Source of the DNA: Atherinomorus stipes
Lineage: Eukaryota > Chordata > Actinopteri > Atheriniformes > Atherinidae
Assembly: GCA_023101725.1 (NCBI GenBank)
Contig: JALJCO010010195.1
Coordinates: 682,001 to 746,000 of the forward strand
Direction: 5' to 3'
DNA: 64,000 bases
Shown one piece after another: positions 1-12,188 of this stretch. The stretch's first letter is position 1. The number at the start of each line of letters is the position of its first letter. Below the pieces are notes generated by a model, which saw only the letters and a list, made by a program, of their open reading frames with translations, was not told the DNA's origin and did no database searches. Made by a program: the position numbers and the translations under genes.

Positions 1-420
1 ATCTGGAAAATAGAGTACGTTCCAGAGCCCAGTCGTAGAGATTGTCCCAAAGAGTATCAGATCAGTAGCTGATAATGTCATTTATCCTAAAGGTGGATGT
101 GGTTAACAACTTTTTGCCATCAAAGCGTGGAAAAAGAGAGATCATCCCTTGTTAAGCTGTGCTGTGAAAACCTTCTTAAGGTGTATACCACATGTTCTTT
201 TGCTCCTCTTGAGTGTCATAAACATGTTACAGGCTGCACGGGCACAGCGCAGCCTGTCCTGACACTGAATCACAGGATTCCCTCATCTCACCTAAATCTC
301 GGCTCCACTCAACACCTCAACACAAACGGAAGTGTTTATGTTACAAACAGGCTTGGAAAAGCATACTTGCAATGGTGCGTTTAGACAAGGGATTTATGAT
401 CAGGATGTTAAAGCTCTGCT
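1..420. other. Intergenic, nothing recognised
   Basis: Non-coding-looking sequence at the window edge; no repeat or gene was recognised. Confidence 0.5.
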
Positions 421-1107
421 TTATTTTCTTGTTTCAACCCGTGCAGGTTGAAGACTTTCTCTCACAGCATGTTCGCATCTAATATCTGTTGGTAACAGTT
501 TAATCTGGTGATTACTTTGTGGATGAGGCGCTGCCAAAGGCTTCAGTGGTAGATGCATCAGTTTATACTGCTGTTTTCCAAGTATTTGGAGAAAAGGGGG
601 ATAGTAAGCCATCATTGAGGTCATGAATTGCAGCAGAAGTGCTAGATGTAGCATGAACTGAGCATGTTTCATCAAAGTTTTTGGAGTGTGGGATTTTAGT
701 AAGTTTTCATCTAAGCATTGCTTGATGTCGATAAAAATTCTGTCCCACAGATTTAAACTATCGTTAGACAGGCAGTTATCATCTAAACAAAGGGATTTAC
801 ATGTTATTCGTCTAATTTTTTGTTTCATAAAATATGCAACTATGGCAATGTTTCGCTCATGCGCTGCAGTCCTGAAATGTTCTGTAAGTGTTCTGGCGTG
901 GTGGCACATGAGAACACGTTTTATCAGCCCCTGATAAAATCTCAGAAACATCAGCAGCATCAGCAAATATTCCAGAGCATCTGCTGCTGCTGGGCAAGTT
1001 GAGTGAGTGTATGTGCTGGTACAACTGCTGCGACCAGTTGAACCCTTTGCTGCTTTCCACTCACTCCTCGCAAGCATGTATACAAGTGGTTTTATGTCAA
1101 CAGTCAT
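421..1107 (-). CDS. Orphan open frame of 228 codons, probably not a gene
   Basis: Counting from the first ATG (1105-1107), the minus strand is open for 228 codons and ends ARVETRK-stop. I recognise no domain, signal peptide or family. The composition is not repetitive, and a frame of this length is somewhat long for chance in this DNA. There is no visible promoter, poly(A) signal or partner exon. It could be an eroded transposon product or simply chance. Confidence 0.12.
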   Translation of the reverse strand: MTVDIKPLVYMLARSEWKAAKGSTGRSSCTSTYTHSTCPAAADALEYLLMLLMFLRFYQGLIKRVLMCHHARTLTEHFRTAAHERNIAIVAYFMKQKIRRITCKSLCLDDNCLSNDSLNLWDRIFIDIKQCLDENLLKSHTPKTLMKHAQFMLHLALLLQFMTSMMAYYPPFLQILGKQQYKLMHLPLKPLAAPHPQSNHQIKLLPTDIRCEHAVRESLQPARVETRK

Positions 1108-1435
1108 CAAGGAGCCTCAGCAGCTATCTTCAATGCATTTCCACAAGCTGCATTAAGCATCATTTTGCTTCCTCTTTGCTCTGGACAGACGCTCACCTGC
1201 AGCACCTCCCTCACATTTCCAGCTGTCAAACAGTTTCCGCAGCATAAGATCTCCTGCTATGAAGTGTTTGAGTGAATAGAAGCTGTGGAAAAGACTGGAG
1301 CAAATAGATTTTTCTGAACTTTGCTGATGTTCACATGTGAAAATGGCTGTTTTCTGCATGTCCAATGTGATGAATGTTGTTAGCTATATACAGGTAAGCA
1401 CAGATGGGAAATTGCAGTTATCTGGAAGGCTTCTG

Positions 1436-2084
1436 TTAAAGGGGAACTTCACTTTTTTTCAATCTGTTCAATCTATTTTCTAGCATGAAATATGTTCATT
1501 CACTCACCCGGATAGTTTTGGTGCAACTTAAATTCCTTCGGGTGATATTTAGATCCACTTGAGATCAGCTAAGTCCAATATAATGGAAGTGATAGGGCAA
1601 CCGCGCGCAGCCTCTAGATAAGGCATTACCTGCCACAAACTCCTTCATTTCACCAATGTTTTGTTACCAAACATTATTCGGACCCCCCTGTGAGCTCGAA
1701 GCGGCTTTTTTTTGTGGTGATTCGTCCTTATTTACAGACATTCACTTGTTATGGTGTCGCATAATAGTGACGACATCAAAGCCACAGTAGCAAAAATTTC
1801 TCTAAATAAGGACAAATCACCACAAAAAAGCCGCTTTGAGCTCACAGGGGGGTCCGACTAATGTTTCGTAACAAATCATTGGTGAAATGAAGGAGTTTTG
1901 GGCAGATAATGCCTTACTTAGAGGCTGTGCGTGGTTGCCCCATCATTTCCATCATTAGATCTCGAGTGGATCTAATATCTCCTGAAGGAACTCAAGTTGC
2001 ACCAAAACTGTCTGGGTGAGTAAATGAATGTATTTCATGCTAGAAAATAGGTCCAGATTGAAAAAAACTGAACTTCCCCTTGAA
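1436..2084. mobile_element. Palindromic TTAAAG-ended non-autonomous element (MITE)
   Basis: The two halves (1436-1730 and 1797-2084) are near-perfect inverted repeats, for example CTGTGAGCTCGAAGCGGC against GCCGCTTTGAGCTCACAG. The ends are TTAAAGGGGAACTTCA and its inverse. There is a spacer of about 65 bp and no coding capacity. The superfamily is not resolved. Confidence 0.8.
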
Positions 2085-2206
2085 GACATTAGATCATTTA
2101 AGGAAGAGAGGGACATCCCAGCTCTTACAGTACAGTCAAAGTTAAGAATGTGGTTTAAAAACCAGTTTATTTTCATCCAGGAGCTAAATAAAGACTCAAA
2201 AAGGCA

Positions 2207-2389
2207 GCTGAGAGGATCACAGGGGTCTCTCTCCAAGACATCAAGGCCTCTGCTATTATCAGAGACCCTTCTTATCTCGCCCACAGAATGTTTGAACTTC
2301 TACCATCAGGCAACAGGTTCTGCAGCATCAGGACAGCAAGGTTCTGCAGCAGCTTGTTTTCCTTCCCCATCAGAGCCCTGAATTCCCTG
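2207..2389 (+). pseudogene. Non-LTR retrotransposon (LINE) ORF2 C-terminal remnant
   Basis: A 61-codon open stretch reads AERITGVSLQDIKASAIIRD, then HRMFELLPSGNRFCSIRTAR and SSLFSFPIRALNS. It resembles the C-terminal tail of fish LINE reverse-transcriptase proteins (LLPSGRRYRSIR...R...SFFP.AI..LN). The rest of ORF2 is absent. The clade is not resolved. Confidence 0.65.
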
Positions 2390-2413
2390 GTGCTTCCCAA
2401 CACAATACTTATA

Positions 2414-2934
2414 ACCCACACCACACTCAAAATAAATGTTTGCATCCCACACACAAAACAGAAACACCTATCAGATTATCTAAGAACAAACACAATATGA
2501 GGAAAATACATATTGAACACACTTTTGAATTATGCACAGATGCTCTGCTCTTTTTATTCTCTACTTCATCACACCTGCTTTTAAAGCTAAAACAGTTCGA
2601 ACTGAATAATCCTCCCACTGTCATCTTGGAATATGCTAGTTTTGCCAGAAAGAGGACAAAAAAAGGTAGTCCACTGACCTCTGGCTGCAGCACTTCATCA
2701 TCTGCTCTTCTTAACCTGATGACCCATCACTCTGGAACCACACCACACAAATGCTCCAGAGTCCAATATTTATGCTCCCAAGCATATTAAACCTTTTTTC
2801 CCCTTCCATTTAGCCACACTGGTAGGATTTCTGAGGGATACACATCTGTTTCATACCAACACCATGAGTTATAATTGCACATTTGAAAATGCTCTTGCTT
2901 TCAATATTAAACATCAAGTCTTAGTGTTTGAGTG
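2414..2934. other. Intergenic, nothing recognised
   Basis: AT-rich sequence between the LINE remnant and the Tc1 fragment. The first 100 bases may still be LINE 3' tail. Confidence 0.5.
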
Positions 2935-3110
2935 AGCTCACATTCATTGAGATTTTCTTCCAGTTTAGGGAATAAGAAATTCATACTGCATCATTTACAG
3001 TTAAATAACTTGCTGCCAGCTGAAACGTATCAATCCCTGCAGTACGTTTTAATGGAAAGTTATTTTCAAGTGGTAACTTTTTATCTATTTATTGGCCAGG
3101 CAGTATATTT
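2935..3110 (+). mobile_element. Tc1-like element 3' end fragment
   Basis: The segment carries CAGCTGAAACGTATCAATCC, CTGCAGTACGTTTTAATGG and ends GGCCAGGCAGTATA, the familiar 3' end of fish Tc1-like elements. The end matches that at 17540-17563. No transposase sequence is left. Confidence 0.6.
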
Positions 3111-5483
3111 CTAAATTTGTCTTTTTATATAACCCATTAAATGCACCACCATTGTATCTTTGCCCTTTCTGTGCAACTTGACTTTTCAGAAACACCTCAA
3201 CGCTCCCATTTTTTAGCCTAAAGCTGAGCAAATAAAACAACTTAACAATGTTTTAACCACAATGCTCCCAACCAGTGGTAGTCACTGAGTAGGAGACATA
3301 AAACTGTTCTCAGTTCAAAAGTTGAGAAGAAATCTTTAAAATAACCTATTTTCTTAAATAAAAATGTTTTCTTACTGACTCACTCAGCATTTATGAGCTT
3401 TACAAACTTTTCTAAATCCCTCATAAAGTGTGGTTTCAAGGACAGAGACTTTTAGAACAATTTATATTTGAAACATTACTGTACATACAATTTTTCTGAA
3501 ATATTTACATATTCAAAGCCAAAACCATCAGTCAGACCCTCTTTTTTTGGACAAAGCTTTATTGACCAAAGCTGAAGTATGAAGTCCACTCGGTCCATCA
3601 GTTCTCAGTGCGGCTGGCGTTTGTCAAAAGATGCAGACAAGCGCATGGAGATAGAGAGCAGTTGACTTTCACCAGCCAGGTCCTCTGTTTGACATCATGT
3701 TTTCATAATGAGAGCCAGCTGCCTTCAGCATCAGCGTTCAGCTTCATACCAGTATGAAAAAACATGAAAGTTCGAACCTTAAATATGTCCAGATTCCTCC
3801 GTACATCACGAGCTGAACTAACATTCTCGTGAGCGCTACAATCAATGGTGCCTGTGATCATCAAGGGTGGAAATGAGCTCTTAGCCTTGGAGCATAGACG
3901 GACACACATGCACACACTCCAGATGAAAAGCTGCTGATTCATTTTGTGAGACGTGCTGTTTTTTTAAAAAAAAAAACATATATATGATTGTTTAGATCAG
4001 CAAAATAAAAGCAAAATGAGATTATACTGGTGTAAATGTATTCTGGGAGAAGCTTTTGCCTCCGTGGCCAGTGATTGCTGATATAAGCTGTTCTTTTACA
4101 GTATAATCAATTTCATGCTCCCTTCACAGCACATTTCTAATTCATGATTTAACAGAAATTTTGAAACAAATCCCAGTGTTTTCATTGGGAGCAATAATGA
4201 CCTCTGATGCCATCTTCTTTTGCTTAAAGAAACACACACGCATTCATCATTTGAGGCATGAAGCATGTGTTGATTCCCGGCAGCCCTTCCATGTGGAGAA
4301 ATAACAAAGGAGTCAAATGGGTGGGATGTTTAAAGGAAATTTTTTCCAGTCTTGAACAATTAAGACAGAGACAGAGCAGATTTGCAACTGTGTTTGATCT
4401 GAAAAATCAGGTGTTTGTTTAAGAAGTGCTAAATCAAACGTGGATTTTAATTTCTCCTAACACATTTTTCACCTCTATTTATCCTGACACTCCGGTTTAT
4501 TTTGAGATCTCAAGAAATCAGAGGAGCTGAGGCTTAGTTTACAGTCGAATTATGCCTGTCATAATTGCATGTTTCACTGTGATAAACACTTTGGATTGCA
4601 CATGTAGCATCTTATTTACACCTTTTATTTGGAGCTTCGTGTTTGCAGCGTGCAACTCTGCGCCTGCACGCCTGGAGGAAGCTCTGTTCTCCCCCGACAA
4701 TATCTTTTTCAACATCCTCTGTGTGGATTCCATCTGAACTCAACCCCTGACCCTTTCCTTGTCCCTGGGCCTGGGTCCTGCCCTCACGCTGCCGTCCATC
4801 CTCCTGGGTACAGCTGACCTGTGAACTCTGCCTCACCTCTGAGGCCTGGCTACCGACCCTGCACAAAGACTTCACAGGAGAAAAGAACACAAGACGGAAA
4901 GGTTCCCTTCAACGCTAGTCATGCCTGGGGGGTGAACTGCATTGTGAAACACTGACACCAGCCTGTGATGGCAATTTAAAGGTGTAAGCTGTTGCATTTT
5001 CAGTTATTGCCCTTCAATTTATTATGAGGAGTTAATCTCTGCAACACTGGGTCGGCCATAAGTGGAAGATTCTTTCAACATTGATTCATTCCTGTCTTCA
5101 TTAACTGGGATTGGGTCACTTGGGTCAACATGTGTTTATTCTCAGGAAGGAGCATAAAGGGGATTAACACTAATCAGAGGGGATTAAAAACAGCTATTAC
5201 TCAGATGGATGGTACTTTCTTGGCTGATCTCTTCACTTCTGCAGAGAAGGATGTTTGGTTTTTAAAGAGGGATCAAGATAAGGATTCCTCTGGTGGCAAT
5301 TTCTTTGTAAACACAAACACACCAGACCTCTTTTTTACCTTTGACCCAAAGTCCACAAAAAAAGCATTCAGTATAGTGTTGTACTTTGAGATCAGTGAAA
5401 ATGCCAATGTGTTTCATACTTAAGTCCAATTTGTACTTAAAATCACATTACTTGTGTTTAAAAAAGATCTAAATAATTTGTAA
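3111..5483. other. Intergenic, nothing recognised
   Basis: About 2.4 kb of apparently unique AT-rich sequence. It has short frames only, none resembling a known protein. Confidence 0.5.
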
Positions 5484-6441
5484 TTTAGCATTTGTTTCTT
5501 TACTTTTATCAAAGACTCTACCTTATACAACACATCTTTGAGTTGCAAAAGACAACTCTAGGGAGGCTGAAAGGTGAACCCAGATGCAGATTCTGACAAG
5601 GTATCAGGACATGGACAGGTTTATTAGAAGAAACTGAGACCGATGCAGTGGTGGAAGGCTGGCAGGAGAGGAGTGATGGCTCAGGTATGGCAGCAGGGAT
5701 CAGGCAGCACGGGCTTGAGGCTGGTGTCTCAGGAGGCCATGAACAGGCTCCGATAGGGGATTATCACGCTTACCGGAAGTTCCCGGATTTTGACACTTCC
5801 TCTTCCGGGCCATGTTAACGACAGCCGTTCCTGCTCTGTTATACTGTTTAAATCGGATAAACTCCAAACATACTTAAGTTTTCATTCTAGACTGAAATGA
5901 TACTAAGGAAGAAGTGGATCAAAGCGATCGATTCGCCGCGGTGAAGGGCCGAACTTTATAATAAAACACACGTTTGTTTGTCGCCGGTGGGGCATGAAAA
6001 CTTGGCATCCGATTTACAAAGTTTAACAGAGTAGTAGCTGGCGGACTATTATTTGCAGGTTAGCAATTAGCAACAGCTTGATTACATTCCTTAACTTTGT
6101 GGGGCTGAAAACACACAATGCACTGAAGGAGGAAACGTCTCCTTTCTTGGCAGTTATCCCCAGTTGTTCCACTGGAAAGCCGGGGAGGGCAATCTAGACC
6201 CGATTTTCAGATGTTTGTGTGTTTTAAGATGCACTATGTTAAGCACGAGCTAAGAAAACGCTAACTGGCTAATGCTGGCGTGCTTTATTAGCGGTGTTGT
6301 GCCCCACCGGCGCCAAACAAACGTGTTTTTTATTATAAAGTTCGGCCCTTCACCGCGGCAAATCGATCGCTTTGATCCAGCTTTTGATCCAGTATCACTT
6401 CAGTCTAGAATGAAAACTTAAAAAATGTTTGGAATTATTCA
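5484..6441. mobile_element. Complex fold-back element, copy A (right arm truncated)
   Basis: The left part (5484 to about 5995) is nearly identical to 8966-9475. A short inverted arm (6294-6441) repeats the segment with CCCACCGGCG, AAAGTTCGGCCCTTCACCGC and GATCGCTTTGATCCA. Compared with copy B, the outer 45 bp or more of the right arm is missing and the sequence passes into a 21-base C run. It has no transposase. Confidence 0.75.
5774..5813 (-). other. First-exon-like module, copy A
   Basis: This is the minus-strand copy in the partial element 5484-6441. It is identical in its 40 bases to 10299-10338. Confidence 0.35.
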
Positions 6442-6473
6442 GAAAAACCCCCTGGTCTCGCCTTCCCAAGAGG

Positions 6474-6494
6474 CCCCCCCCCCCCCCCCCCCCC
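6474..6494. repeat. Poly(C) run, 21 bases
   Basis: An uninterrupted C run at the point where fold-back copy A breaks off. Confidence 0.95.
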
Positions 6495-6639
6495 TTCTCT
6501 GACCTCTCGCACACGCACGCGTGGGGTTTTGGGGAGGGTGCATATCAGCCGGGCGTGGTGGGGGAGGGCACCAAAGTGCCTTTGCTTGCCACGTCTAAGG
6601 CAGCCTGCTCCCCATTTTTTAACCACACCTAAACACATA

Positions 6640-7030
6640 AAATACGGTAATAATTTTTTTTACTCATCCTAGAGTTTTTGTCCAATCCAACTGAAAATTG
6701 TACCACACAAAGTAAATAGCAAGAGGAAACAACTGATCAGAGCGATTGTTGGAATTTTTTTCCATTGCGGAGTTATGCATGTGAAAACATTTTTTCAAAG
6801 CTAGCTACATACTTCAAAGGCCATAACTTTAAAACCATATGAGAAAATTCCATGAAACTCCTGCACCAACAGGGGAACGTGATTATCTACTCATGTTGCA
6901 TAATGAAAAGTTTTTTAATTCTAGGGGGCGCTATCAAATTTTTTTATTTCACAAATAATTGTAAAAATTTATATGAAACTCACTGTGTATGTTCATATCA
7001 TCACTCTGTGCTGATTCCTAGAGGATGGTT
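6640..7030. repeat. Possible DNA-transposon-derived repeat
   Basis: The AT-rich text, with CATAACTTTAAAACC and CTAGGGGGCGCTATCAA, is reminiscent of fish repeats containing a GGGGGCGCTATC core. The ends are not defined, so the call is tentative. Confidence 0.3.
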
Positions 7031-7075
7031 ATGATTGGACAAAGCAGGAATGGTTTATGACTGGGCCAGACCAAA

Positions 7076-8475
7076 TAAAAACCAATCTTTTTGCAGTAAA
7101 CGTCCAGATATTCCTTATGAATCCCAAGCAGTTTTGCAAAGATTTTTAATCCTGCAAATATCAATGTTGTCTAAAGTTCACAACTGCATCTGTAGTGTGT
7201 TTGTGTTCATTTTTTTTGTGGTTATGTCATTGATCATTCATATATAAGGCTGTAACAATACCTGAATATAAATAAAAATCGCGACGTCAGAGCCACAATC
7301 CTGTCTCGCAGTGGGAAAAAGCAGGATCGCCTCACCCTCCAAGCCCAGTTCAGATGCTCTGAAACTTTTCAGGTCACAAAAACTATTTGACATTTTTTCC
7401 TCCATCAGTCTAAAGACTATTGTAAGCATTCAGTTTCTAACTCATCAGCACATCTGTCTTAAAGCCACTGATTTAAGTATCACGCATGTTTTTTCCCTGT
7501 GCAAAACAAATGAAAATTGTCATTTTTCCATATAAACCATCAACTGAGCTCAGTTACTCGCATGCCTGCAGCTCAGAAGACTGTGACTGAGGTGGGCGAT
7601 AGCAGGTCTTTAGACAAAGTACAGTAAAAGGACAGGAAGGAAGAATCCTGGTCGTGTTCGGCAGACCAGACACACTGAGGACATCCAACTGGATGTTTGA
7701 ATATGGATGTCTGATATTCACCTTAGGAACAATATTTGCTCAACACAAGGATTTCCATAACAGATAAATCTATAAAAAACAATCTTGTTACAGTTAATGT
7801 CAAGATAGTCCTCATGAATCCCAAGCAGTTATGCAAAGATTTTTAATCCTGCAAAAATCAATGTTGTCCAAAGTTCACAACTGCATCTGTAGTGTGTTTG
7901 TCTTTATTTTTACATGGTTATGTCACTGATCATTTATATATAGGGCTGCAACGATACCCGAATAGAAATAAAAAATTGTGATCCTCAGAGCCACAAGCCC
8001 ATCTTGCAGTGGGAGAAGGCAGGATCGTGACACCTTCCAAGCCCAGTTCAGATGGTCTGAAACTTCTCAGATCACATCACACTGTTTTACTTTTTTCTCC
8101 ATCAGGCTACAAACTCTTGGAAGCATCCAGTTACTAATTAGACAACACATCTGTCTTAGAGACACCAGGTACAGTGTTACACAAGTTTTTTTTCCCTGCA
8201 AGTCAAATGAAACTTGTCACTTTTCCATGGGCACATAAACCTTTAATTGGAATGATCCACTTACACGCATGCAGCTGGGGAGTGTGTGAATGAGGTGCGC
8301 GATGGCAGATCTTCAGACACTGAGAACAGTGAAACGAAAGAAGGAGAAGATCCTGGTTGTGGTTGGCAGGCCAGACACACGGGCGTCCAGCTGGATGTTT
8401 AAATATTGATGTCTGATATTCACCGTAGTGTGTTTGTCTTCATTTTTACATGGATTAGACATTGATTATTCTAAC
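7076..8475. repeat. Tandem duplication with period of about 700 bp
   Basis: Unit 1 (7076-7727) and unit 2 (7775-8427) align over their whole length, for example ATGAATCCCAAGCAGTT, TTCACAACTGCATCTGTAG and GATGTCTGATATTCACC. A third unit starts at 8427 with TAGTGTGTTTGTCTTCATTT and breaks off near 8475. The open frames inside are not conserved in a coding way. Confidence 0.8.
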
Positions 8476-8660
8476 TGAAGTATGTGGTCAGTCCTGCTGG
8501 AGAAAACATATCGCCACAGATGTGTGTGCATGTGCGAATGTGTATGAACATCTGTTAAAACAGAAGTCCTATTGTATTGGAAGGCTTGTGGTGAAGTTTG
8601 AGGACAGAGAGGATCTGGAGTGGCTGGTGGCTGTTAGTATTCTGTGAATGTTGGTTGACA

Positions 8661-8736
8661 ACAGGGGTGTCCAGTGCTGGTCCTTGAGAGCCACAATTCT
8701 GCAGGTGTTAGACATTTTCCTAAAAACTCCCCCATT
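8661..8736 (+). repeat. hAT-like repeat fragment
   Basis: ACAGGGGTGTCCAGTGCTGG followed by CCACAATTCTGCAGGTGTTA is the left end of a common fish hAT-type repeat (CAGGGGTGTCCAA...CTGCAGG...). The right end was not found. Confidence 0.5.
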
Positions 8737-8965
8737 ATCCCTTACACATAAAATTTACTTGGTGCTATAAAAAAAGAGAAAAAAGGTTTTTTCGTTGTGA
8801 ACATTCTTTTTGTAAAAGATAAAAAAAAACCCTCCCTTTTTTTGCGGAGGGCTACAAATCTAAGTGTTTGTGGAACAATGGGAGGCGGGGCCAGGGAGGG
8901 CGGTGCGCCAGGGGAGGCGGTGCACGGTCGGGCTTGGACCCCGTGATAACTGCTTGCAGTTCTAG
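8737..8965. other. Short A-rich then GC-rich segment
   Basis: An A/T-rich part with a small CCCTCC...GGAGGG hairpin (8831-8850) is followed by a strikingly GC-rich stretch (8880-8940) with repeated GGGAGGCGG and GGCGGTGC motifs. Confidence 0.5.
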
Positions 8966-9252
8966 TTTAGCATTTATTTCTTTACTTTTATCAAAGACTC
9001 TACCTTACACAACACATCTTTGAGTTGCAAAAGACAACTCTAGGGCTGAAAGGTGAACCCAGATGCAGATTCTGACAAGGTATCAGGACATGGACAGGTT
9101 TATTAGAAGAAACTGAGACCGATGCAGTGGTGGAAGGCTGGCAGGAGAGGAGTGATGGCTCAGGTATGGCAGCAGGGATCAGGCAGCACGGGCTTGAGGC
9201 TGGTGTCTCAGGAGGCCATGAACAGGCTCCGATAGGGGATTATCACGCTTAC

Positions 9253-9292
9253 CGGAAGTTCCCGAATTTTGACACTTCCTCTTCCGGGCCAT
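9253..9292 (-). other. First-exon-like module, inverted copy
   Basis: This is the minus-strand counterpart of 10299-10338. It has the same 13 codons except one (Pro to Ser in NPG) and the same donor GGTAAGCG. Confidence 0.35.
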
Positions 9293-10298
9293 GTTAACGA
9301 CAGCCGTTCCTGCTCTGTTACACTGTTTAAATCGGATAAACTACAAACATACTTAAGTTTTCATTCTAGACTGAAATGATACTAAGGAAGAAGTGGATCA
9401 AAGCGATCGATTCGCCGCGGTGAAGGGACAAACTTTATAATAAAACACACGTTTGTTTGTCGCCGGTGGGGCACGACACCGGCACTTCACAGCATGCTAG
9501 CATTAGCCAGCTAACGTTTACTGACCTGCTTAACATTGTGCATCTTAAAACACACAAACATCTGAAAACCGGGTCTGTACCTTCCCGTTTCCAGTGGAAC
9601 AACTGGGGACTGCCAAGAAAGGAGACGCTTTCAGATGATTGTGTGTTTTCAGCCGCACAAAGTTAGGCACGTTATCGAGCTGGCTAATGCTAACCTGCTA
9701 ACACGACTGCGCAGTCTGCCGGCCACAAACAAACGTGTATCGTTTCATTATAAAGTTCGGTCCTTCACCGCGGCGAAATGGTCGTTTTAATCCACTTCTT
9801 CCTTGGCATCACTTCAGTCTGGAATGAAAACTTGGCATTGGTTTTTTTCCCGTTTTTAAAATTTTTAAGAGGTAACTGGCGGGGGATTTTTTTTAGGGGG
9901 TCATTATTTAGCTTTTTGAGGTGTTTGGCTCTGTTGGGCGGCGAAAACACAAAAATCTGTAAACGCCTCCTTTTTTGGCGGTGCCCAGTTGTGTTTCCGG
10001 AGATGGGGGGGGGATGGACAGATTTTTTTTTGTTGTTTGTTGGTAAAAAACAATGTTAAGCACGTCAGTAAACGCTAGCTGGCTAATGCTAGCGTGCTGT
10101 GAAGTGCCGGTGTTGTGCCCCACCGGCGACAAACAAACGTGTGTTTTATTATAAAGTTCGGCCCTTCACCGCGGCGAATCGATCGCTTTGATCCAGCTTT
10201 TGATCCAGTATCACTTCAGTCTAGAATGAAAAAAAAAAAAATGTTTGGAGTTTATCCGATTTAAAAAGTATAACAGAGCAGAAACGGCTGTTGTTAAC

Positions 10299-10338
10299 AT
10301 GGCCCGGAAGAGGAAGTGTCAAAATCCGGGAACTTCCG
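10299..10338 (+). other. First-exon-like module in fold-back arm
   Basis: ATG followed by MARKRKCQNPGTS and one base, then G|GTAAGCG, a good splice donor. Overlapping ETS-type motifs (CCCGGAAGAGGAAGTG, ACTTCCGG) lie in the same 40 bp. The same module is found inverted at 9253-9292 and 5774-5813. It may be a captured promoter/first exon or coincidence; no second exon was identified. Confidence 0.35.
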
Positions 10339-10859
10339 GTAAGCGTGATAATCCCCTATCGGAGCCTGTTCATGGCCTCCTGAGACACCAGCCTCAAGCC
10401 CATGCTGCCTGATCCCTGCTGCCATACCTGAGCCATCACTCCTCTCCTGCCAGCCTTCCACCACTGCATCGGTCTCAGTTTCCCCTTTTAGGACTGTAAA
10501 TGAAAAAAGTTGGCCACTTTAACTGACAAGAGAAATTGTCTGATGAGCAGAGGTTATGATTTGGCAGAGAAGTGGCGTGTGAGCAGCAGTGGGAAGTGAT
10601 GGATGGCCGGCCAGCCACTGCACACCTGAGGCCACCACCTGTAATCAGCCTGAGCTGGGAAAGACCAGGGAAGGACTGCCTGGGAGCAGGGGCTGTTTCA
10701 AAATTGACAACTAGTAATAAACCAACACAATATTTCAGAAAACAAACTTCCTCACAAAACACAACAAGATAACGGGACATTTTAACCTATTTGTAAAAAC
10801 AGAAGATTTAGAATAGAAATTAAAGGCATTTTTTGTTGCTCAGTTTTACGTCCCTAAAG

Positions 10860-11319
10860 CCTGCAGCTCCTGGAGTCCAGGCTCTGACTCACAAAATCCT
10901 CCATCTAGCCACCAACCCTACAGGTGCAAAGCCTTTCAATTGCTCTCAGTCTGGCCCCTCCCCTGAGACCACTTTGCCTTGGGAGACCCTCTAGGGGCTG
11001 GTGCCACAGAAGCACAGCGCTGAGGTTCATGGTAGTGCTCCGACCTCTCTACCAGGGGTGATTCTGGCTCCTGTCTGCTCCATCGAGGGGAGTCAGATGA
11101 GGTAGCTATAGTCTCTCTGGTGTGATGTGCACATCCCAGGAGGCCCTGGGGAAGTATTAGGACATGTTGGAGGGCCTAAGTCTCTTGGCTGGCCTGGAAA
11201 ATCCTGGAAATCTCCCCAGACAGGGTAAGGGAAGTCTGGGCTTCACTGATCTAGCTGCTGCCCCCAGCAACCCAACCTCCGATTAACAGTAGAAGATGGA
11301 TGGATGCTCTGTTGCATGA
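10860..11319 (+). pseudogene. LINE 3' end remnant with GATG tail
   Basis: At 11138-11263 a frame with two stops reads RRPWGSIRTCWRA, VSWLAWKILEIS, then VREVWASLI and LLP. This is the decayed form of the common fish LINE C-terminus RRPRGRPRTRW ... LAWERLG ... REVWASLLRLLP. It is followed by AGAAGATGGATGGATG, the GATG tail of RTE/Rex3-type elements. It runs directly into the poly(G)/poly(A) tract. Confidence 0.75.

Positions 11320-12188
<869 letters not shown>

Larger units (their letters stand above)
8966..10481. mobile_element. Complex nested fold-back element, copy B
   Basis: The arms 9110 onward and 10481 backward are inverted copies, starting AAACTGAGACCGATGCAGTG. They span a palindrome of about 1.37 kb, and a second inverted unit (about 9690-9840) is nested inside. 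Both arms carry the same ATG/splice-donor-like module (9253-9292 minus and 10299-10338 plus). The block 8966-9109 outside the palindrome is also shared with copy A. No transposase was seen. Confidence 0.75.

Noticed and set aside
7311..8238. Similar short frames in the two 700-bp tandem units
   Set aside because: The similarity follows from the duplication. Starts, ends and frames differ between units and nothing suggests selection on protein.
9457..10132. Matching peptides SPVGH.TGTSQHASISQL on opposite strands
   Set aside because: They are the two arms of the palindrome read in mirror frames. The frames begin without ATG and end at different places, so they reflect DNA symmetry and not a protein.
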